Shown: piece after piece, positions 6,981-10,457 of the stretch
Layout of the letters: the number at the start of each line of letters is the position of its first letter
Numbering within the stretch: the first letter of the stretch is position 1
Assembly (NCBI GenBank): GCA_003022745.1
Contig: PXSU01000131.1
Coordinates: 1 to 10,457 of the forward strand
DNA length: 10,457 nt
Direction of reading: 5' to 3'
Source of the DNA: Halobacteriales archaeon SW_9_67_25
Lineage (GTDB): Archaea; Halobacteriota; Halobacteria; Halobacteriales; Haloarculaceae
The notes under the pieces: model-generated
Seen by the model: the letters and a program-made list of their open reading frames with translations, nothing else
Database searches by the model: none
Told to the model about the DNA's origin: nothing
Position numbers and translations under genes: made by a program

Positions 6981-7002
6981 AACCCGTCTAATATAGAAAT
7001 AA

Positions 7003-7362
7003 ATGTCTTCAAATAACTGGTCGTGCGAGGTTTCGGGAGATGTCCCGATCTTTGAGTTCGAGGAAGGCATGGATCAATCTGAGTTCGCCGGCTCGGCGTG
7101 GGACGAGTATACGACACAAATCGACCGGCACGATGTCTCTGGTTTGGTAACAGTCGTCCGCATGGACGACCCGTTTCACGCTGATACGTTCGAAGTCTGG
7201 AACCGGTCCGGACAGAAAGCGGTCAAGGAGGGGATCACAAAGTGGGGAGTCGTCGCTGAAGGGCTCAAATCGATGTCGCTCAAGTCGCAACTCGATGTAC
7301 CCGGGCTGGACGTATACACGACAGAGGATCGGAATGACGGGATCGAATGGGTTCGCTCCTAA
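7003..7362 (+). CDS. SpoIIAA/STAS-like small protein
   Basis: A 119-residue soluble acidic protein, full length for the small STAS/SpoIIAA-like proteins of haloarchaea. The N-terminal half has alternating beta-strands (NWSCEVSGDVPIFEFEEGMD, then SGLVTVVRMDD). The C-terminal half has the family-like segment ITKWGVVAEGLKSMSLKSQL, followed by DVPGLDVYTTEDRNDGIEW. STAS domains act as anti-anti-sigma-type or other protein-interaction modules; what this one does is unknown. It has the same C-terminal pattern as the remnant at 9480-9690 (GIAYVGPGIKARAASANID, DFNEGLSWAQS), so the window holds two divergent paralogues. The gene stands alone with its own promoter and ends 13 nt before copy B of the 55-bp element. 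The fold assignment is from motif resemblance only. Confidence 0.8.
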   Translation: MSSNNWSCEVSGDVPIFEFEEGMDQSEFAGSAWDEYTTQIDRHDVSGLVTVVRMDDPFHADTFEVWNRSGQKAVKEGITKWGVVAEGLKSMSLKSQLDVPGLDVYTTEDRNDGIEWVRS

Positions 7363-7375
7363 TACTGGCGGCTAT

Positions 7376-7430
7376 AAGCCCGTGAGTAATTCCGACCCCC
7401 CGTGGGGTCGAATATCTTCACGTAGTTATA
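7376..7430 (+). repeat. 55-bp repeated promoter/operator-like element, copy B
   Basis: It starts AAGCCCGTGAG, contains the perfect 7-bp hairpin CGACCCC-CCGT-GGGGTCG, continues AATATCTTCACGTAG and ends TTATA. It is 48/55 identical to the minus strand of 6458-6512. It lies just after the STAS-like gene and points towards the PAS sensor gene. A MITE begins exactly at its last TATA. It may be the original promoter of the PAS gene, or a terminator-like hairpin of the STAS gene. Confidence 0.7.
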
Positions 7431-7541
7431 GAGCCTGTCCGAAAAGCAATTTTCTCGCCAATTTCACGACCTTAGAGACGGTTATCGACTTTATTAAGCA
7501 AATCTTCCGGCAAAATAGACATTTTTCGGACAGGCTCTATA
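7427..7541. mobile_element. MITE with 15-19 nt terminal inverted repeats, flanked by TATA
   Basis: The ends are perfect inverted repeats: TATAGAGCCTGTCCGAAAA at 7427-7445 against its complement at 7523-7541. If TATA (or TA) is the target duplication, the element proper is 7431-7537, or 107 bp. The interior is AT-rich and non-coding, so it must be moved in trans by a transposase elsewhere in the genome. I cannot name the parent insertion-sequence family from the ends alone. Removing it and one TATA restores a continuous TTATAGCCGTCAG that extends the resemblance to the receptor promoter (TTATAATCGACAG). Confidence 0.85.
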
Positions 7542-7548
7542 GCCGTCA

Positions 7549-7556
7549 GTATAAAT
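7549..7556 (+). promoter_or_regulatory. TATA-like box just downstream of the MITE
   Basis: GTATAAAT lies just after the right end of the MITE. It could give initiation near 7578 and drive the PAS gene, with a leader of about 130 nt to the ATG at 7709. It may have replaced the interrupted promoter copy B. Confidence 0.35.
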
Positions 7557-7708
7557 CAACCGGGAAAGTCATACACACGCTGTCCGAATCACCAATGATT
7601 GTTGTGATCGGCGACATGTGTGAGACGAACAGGAACCGACCAGACATCCGGCCACAGAACCACACAGTGCGTATCGGATCACTGCTCAGGGGGGAGTTGT
7701 CGGACGGT

Positions 7709-8602
7709 ATGAACGACACCAACCACACGTTCCACGGCAGCGAGGAGCAACTCGTCTCGATCATCGAAGCACTAGACACCTCCAACGTTGGGACGTTCGT
7801 GCTGGATAGTGACTTCTCGGTCGTCTGGGTCAATCAGGCGATCGAAGCGTTTTTTGATACCTCACCGGAGGCACTCATCGGCAAAGACAAGCCGTCGATG
7901 GTTGAGGCCGAACTCAAACACCGGTTCGAGAGACCAGACCAGTTCGCCGAGCGTGTACAGACGGCCTACCAAGAGAATACACAGCAAGAGGAGTTCGAGT
8001 GCCACATTCTCCCATCGGAGACACGCGAAGAGCGGTGGTTGATCCACCGGAGCAAACCGATTGAAGACGGACAGTATGCCGGCGGCCGCGTCGAACAGTA
8101 CACGGATATCACTGACCGCAAGCAGTACGCATCCGCGCGTGAGACCTCACAAAAGAAATTCCAGACCATCTTCGAGTACGCCAACGACGCAATCTTCATC
8201 GTCGATGTCGAGAACGACTCGGTCGTCGATTGTAACCCTGCGGCCGAGGAGTTGGTCGGATACTCCCGAGAGGAGTTACAGTCGATGCCGGCCTCTGATC
8301 TCCACCCGCACAACCTCTCGGAGTTCAAGCAGTTCGCCGATCAAGTCCTCGAAGAAGGGCACGGCTGGACTGATGATATCACCTGCTATGGTAAGAGCGG
8401 GGACATCATTCCGGCGGAGATGTCCGCTGCCGTGGTGGAAATCGACGGACGTCCCCACCTCGTCACCGGCCACTGGCCGGTTGCCAGAGGGGCTTCGTCC
8501 CTCGCTGTCAAGGCACAGACTGTGGGGCGTGTCCCGGTCCGGGTCGGGAAGGTTGGTCGCGTCGGGACCGGTTTCAGGCCACCCCTGGAAAGGCGAGCAT
8601 GA
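7709..8602 (+). CDS. PAS-PAS sensor protein lacking its output domain (3'-truncated)
   Basis: A 297-residue cytoplasmic protein with two PAS domains: about 11-135 (EQLVSIIEALDTSNVGTFVL through YTDITDRKQ) and about 147-253 (FQTIFEYANDAIFIVDVEND, CNPAAEELVGYSREEL, GRPHLV). PAS domains bind small cofactors or ligands and here would normally feed a histidine kinase or bacterio-opsin-activator-like output domain. None follows. After DGRPHLVT the expected DIT(E/D)RK-like exit of the second PAS is missing, and the frame reads about 45 unrelated Arg/Val/Gly-rich residues until it meets the btpA start (ATGA overlap). The gene was therefore probably cut at about 8467. I chose ATG 7709 because GGGGGAG lies about 12 nt upstream and it precedes the first PAS closely; ATG 7595 is a longer alternative. 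It is probably a pseudogene, though the PAS pair could still fold. Confidence 0.75.
   Translation: MNDTNHTFHGSEEQLVSIIEALDTSNVGTFVLDSDFSVVWVNQAIEAFFDTSPEALIGKDKPSMVEAELKHRFERPDQFAERVQTAYQENTQQEEFECHILPSETREERWLIHRSKPIEDGQYAGGRVEQYTDITDRKQYASARETSQKKFQTIFEYANDAIFIVDVENDSVVDCNPAAEELVGYSREELQSMPASDLHPHNLSEFKQFADQVLEEGHGWTDDITCYGKSGDIIPAEMSAAVVEIDGRPHLVTGHWPVARGASSLAVKAQTVGRVPVRVGKVGRVGTGFRPPLERRA
8465..8481. repeat. Perfect 17-nt inverted repeat at the sensor truncation point
   Basis: ACCGGCCA-C-TGGCCGGT is an 8-bp perfect inverted repeat with a single central base. It begins exactly where the PAS-domain similarity ends. A second small hairpin (GAGGG 8487-8491, CCCTC 8499-8503) follows. Together they may be a terminator or the scar of a recombination event. 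Confidence 0.6.
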
Positions 8603-9408
8603 ATCTCGCCGAGAGATTGGGTAGCGAGACGCCGCTGGTCGGGATGGTCCACCTGCCGGCGCTGCCCGGTGCGCCCCGCTACGAGGGGAGTCGCGAGGCA
8701 ATCCGCGAACGCGCACTGACCGACGCCGAGGCGCTGTGCGAGGGTGGGGTCGACGCCCTGCTGGTCGAGAACTTTGGGGACGCTCCCTTCTACCCCGAGG
8801 AGGTGCCGGCCCACGTCGTCGCCGAGATGACCGCCGTCGCACGCGAACTCGCACTCGCCGTCGACAGCCCCTGGGGCGTCAACGTCCTCCGGAACGACGC
8901 CCGGGCGGCGCTGTCGGTGGCCGCCGCGGCGGGCGGCTCGTTCGTCCGGGTCAACGTCCACGCCGGCGCGCGGGTGACCGACCAGGGACTCATCGAGGGG
9001 CGCGCCCACGAGACGCTCCGGTTGTGCGAGCGCGTCGACGCCGACGTCGCCATCCTCGCAGACGTCGCGGTCAAACACTCGGCGCCGGCCGCCGAACGGG
9101 AGGTGGAGGCCGTGGTGGCGGACCTCGTCGAGCGCGGCCTCGCGGACGGGCTGGTGGTCTCCGGGGCTGCGACGGGCCAGCCGGCCGACAGCGACCACCT
9201 GACCGCAGTACTGGAGGCGCGCGACGACGTCGCACCCGACCTGCCGGTACTGGTCGGCAGCGGCGTCACCGCCGGAAACGTGGCCGGGATTCTGGACCGC
9301 GCTGACGGCGCCATCGTCGGGACGGCCCTGAAACGCGACGGCGAGACGACCGAGCCCGTCGACCCCGACCGCGTGCAGGCGCTGGTCGAGGCGGCCCGCG
9401 GGTGGTGA
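8599..9408 (+). CDS. BtpA/SgcQ family protein
   Basis: A 269-residue cytoplasmic TIM-barrel-like protein. The family signature is at the N-terminus: LVGMVHLPALPGAPRYEGS (13-31). GVDALLVENFGDAPFYPEEV follows at about 49-68, and the C-terminal phosphate-binding-like loops are LVVSGAATGQPAD and VLVGSGVTAGNVAGILDRAD then GAIVGTALKRDGE. BtpA was named for its effect on photosystem I in cyanobacteria. Archaeal members are thought to be enzymes in nucleoside or sugar-phosphate metabolism, with no agreed reaction. The length is normal and high G/C at third positions matches the housekeeping genes of this window. The ATG at 8599 overlaps the stop of the truncated PAS frame, but that overlap is probably accidental because the upstream 130 nt looks like the gene's original leader. 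It converges on the STAS remnant across a 71-nt spacer. Confidence 0.93.
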   Translation: MNLAERLGSETPLVGMVHLPALPGAPRYEGSREAIRERALTDAEALCEGGVDALLVENFGDAPFYPEEVPAHVVAEMTAVARELALAVDSPWGVNVLRNDARAALSVAAAAGGSFVRVNVHAGARVTDQGLIEGRAHETLRLCERVDADVAILADVAVKHSAPAAEREVEAVVADLVERGLADGLVVSGAATGQPADSDHLTAVLEARDDVAPDLPVLVGSGVTAGNVAGILDRADGAIVGTALKRDGETTEPVDPDRVQALVEAARGW

Positions 9409-9479
9409 ACGTTCCTCCTTGCGCGGTTCGACGAGCACCCGAACAGCCGGCGTTCCCCATCGGCCACAACCGGTGACGG

Positions 9480-9690
9480 TCACAGCGACTGTGCCCAGGA
9501 GAGCCCCTCGTTGAAGTCGTCGAAGGTCCGTATCTCGTAGTCGGCGTCGATGTTCGCGCTCGCCGCTCGTGCCTTGATTCCCGGTCCGACGTAGGCGATG
9601 CCGTTGAGGTTCACCCGGTCTGCGTCCCGGCTCCACTCCACCATCAGTTCCTCCTGAGCATCGGGACCCAGCAGCAAATCGTCTCCGGAG
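9480..9690 (-). pseudogene. C-terminal remnant of a second SpoIIAA/STAS-like gene
   Basis: The minus strand encodes a 54-residue C-terminal piece from the Met at 9644 (MVEWSRDADRVNLNGIAYVG, PGIKARAASANID, FDDFNEGLSWAQSL) ending at the stop at 9480-9482. Coding-like sequence continues upstream to about 9690 (LLLGPDAQEEL) without a plausible start. The pattern aligns with the C-terminal half of the intact STAS-like protein at 7003: W-x-x-x-A, hydrophobic-V-G-x-G-I-K, then a closing E-G-L-x-W. About the first 45-50 residues of such a protein are missing, displaced by the CheC promoter. It could still be expressed from the internal Met as a 54-residue peptide, but I judge it a 5'-truncated relic. 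Confidence 0.6.
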
Positions 9691-9720
9691 GTGGTCAGCG
9701 TGGCAAATGGCGGGCGAGAG

Positions 9721-9727
9721 ATTATAA
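9721..9727 (+). promoter_or_regulatory. TATA-like box for cheC
   Basis: ATTATAA stands out in GC-rich sequence 33-39 nt before the ATG at 9760. It would give a very short leader of about 10 nt, and supports 9760 rather than the GTG codons at 9691 or 9700 as the start. Confidence 0.5.
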
Positions 9728-9759
9728 GGGACGCATGGCAACGGGCGGGCACCGCCGAG

Positions 9760-10356
9760 ATGAGCCTGCTGATCGACATCCGGAAACTCGGGTTTTTCAA
9801 CAAGATGGCCAAGGAGGGTGGCAACACCGTCGCGGACCACCTCAGCCAGATGACTGGCATGGAGACGGAGATGGAGATCACGAAGATCAACTTCATCGAC
9901 GTCCCCGACATCAGGACCCACGTCGGCCACGAGAAGCAGATCGGGATCAGCATCGAGATGCTCGAACCGCCCCACGGGTACATCCTCTTTCTGTTCAACG
10001 CCGCCAGCGCGAAGGAACTCGCCCGCGGGATGGTCGGCGACATGGGCGAGACCTCCGCCGACGGGGGGTTTACCGACATGGAACGGTCGGCAATCCAGGA
10101 GATCGGCACCATCATGACCTCGGGGTTCATCGACGGCTGGGCGAACGTCTTCGAGACGACCATCGACATGTCCACCCCGCCTTCACCTACGGCCCCGGTA
10201 GCGGCATGGTCGACAACCTCGTCGGGGACCGCGAGAACGACATGGCGCTGATGTTCGACTCCAGGGTCCGGGCCCTCGAGTCCGACATCAACGTCACGGT
10301 CTACACCTTCCCCGAACTGGAGGAACTGGTCGGCCTCATACAGGAAATAGAGGTCT
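9760..10356 (+). pseudogene. cheC: CheC chemotaxis phosphatase, frameshifted
   Basis: CheC dephosphorylates CheY-P in archaeal and Bacillus-type chemotaxis and partners CheD. The first 140 residues are highly CheC-like: DIRKLGFFNKMAKEGGNTVA, HLSQMTGMETEMEITKINF, EPPHGYILFLF, GGFTDMERSAIQEIG. At about 10179-10181 one base is missing after STP. The original frame stops at 10249-10251, while the -1 frame carries on perfectly as FTYGPGSGMVDNLVGDREND, ALESDINVTVYTFPELEEL and LIQEIEV to about 10356. A second shift near 10357 may exist, since another frame reads ASEPGPASDTLNAAG there. In the second active-site motif (S/D-x3-E-x2-N-x22-P) the Asn is Thr117 (ACC), with Ser110, Glu114 and Pro140 kept. 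The gene is probably inactive, unless the missing base is a sequencing error. The start at 9760 gives the usual CheC N-terminus. Confidence 0.85.
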
Positions 10357-10425
10357 GGCCGCCACTGCCTCCGAGCCCGGACCGGCATCCGACACGCTCA
10401 ATGCCGCCGGCACCCAGCCACGCAC

Positions 10426-10457
10426 ATGGTCACGGTCGAACTCGTCGGCGAGGACAC
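10426..10457 (+). CDS. Possible start of the next gene (cut by the window)
   Basis: An ATG at 10426 opens MVTVELVGED up to the window edge. In related genomes a CheD or other chemotaxis gene may follow CheC, but ten residues are too few to recognise a family. The reading could also be chance. Confidence 0.22.
   Translation, partial: MVTVELVGED

Noticed and set aside
7295..7708. N-terminal extension of the PAS protein to 7295
   Set aside because: That extension overlaps the STAS-like gene and runs through the MITE, so it cannot be native. ATG 7709 has a purine-rich ribosome-binding-like site.
8386..9975. Very long minus-strand open frame (over 500 codons) opposite btpA and cheC
   Set aside because: It is a shadow of high-GC coding on the plus strand: the composition is repetitive Arg/Gly/Val and it crosses two strongly supported genes. 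Only the C-terminal bit of a different minus-strand frame (9480-9690) looks real.
1..10457. CRISPR array or a defence/toxin-antitoxin system
   Set aside because: No regularly spaced repeats occur, and none of the genes shows nuclease, toxin, reverse transcriptase or defence ATPase motifs.

Overview
The window looks like chromosomal DNA from a halophilic archaeon (class Halobacteria). Codons are strongly G/C-ended and the predicted proteins are rich in Asp and Glu. Several genes have a TATA-like box about 27 nt before the start codon, the spacing expected for leaderless transcripts. The recognised families are common in haloarchaea: Lrp/AsnC regulator, Tat-exported lipoprotein solute receptor, BtpA/SgcQ, CheC and PAS sensors.

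Layout. (1) 1-1509 looks like housekeeping sequence: an Lrp/AsnC regulator on the minus strand that runs off the left edge, then on the plus strand a small winged-helix-like protein and a CxxC thioredoxin-fold protein. (2) 1510-1840 has no intact gene. It holds a possible frameshifted gene relic and an 88-bp palindromic element that touches the stop codon of the next gene. (3) 1841-6366 is a complete CUT1-type carbohydrate ABC transporter operon on the minus strand: lipoprotein receptor, two permeases and a MalK/UgpC-type ATPase, with the last three junctions overlapping by 1-4 nt. (4) 6367-7002 is a spacer with the receptor promoter, a 55-bp promoter/operator-like element, a possible leaderless mini-ORF and AT-rich sequence. 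(5) 7003-8602 holds an intact SpoIIAA/STAS-like protein, a second copy of the 55-bp element, a MITE inserted at that copy's TATA box, and a PAS-PAS sensor that has lost its output domain. (6) From about 8468 the sequence again resembles housekeeping DNA: a BtpA/SgcQ-family gene, the C-terminal remnant of a second SpoIIAA/STAS-like gene, and a CheC gene with a one-base frameshift and a substituted catalytic residue.

How it fits together. The transporter probably brings a sugar or sugar-like compound into the cell, but no catabolic enzyme or dedicated regulator lies beside it, so the substrate is open. I read 1510 to about 8468 as an acquired or rearranged block, on the evidence of an abruptly truncated sensor, a perfect 17-nt palindrome at the truncation point, two palindromic or MITE-like elements, lower GC and gene fragments. 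The most notable signal is the 55-bp element. One copy forms the promoter region of the transporter operon, and an inverted copy 48/55 identical lies between the STAS-like gene and the PAS sensor, where a 107-bp MITE interrupts it at the TATA box. This suggests that the transporter and the sensor once shared regulation. I see no CRISPR array, tRNA, rRNA or intact transposase, and no clearly novel defence system.
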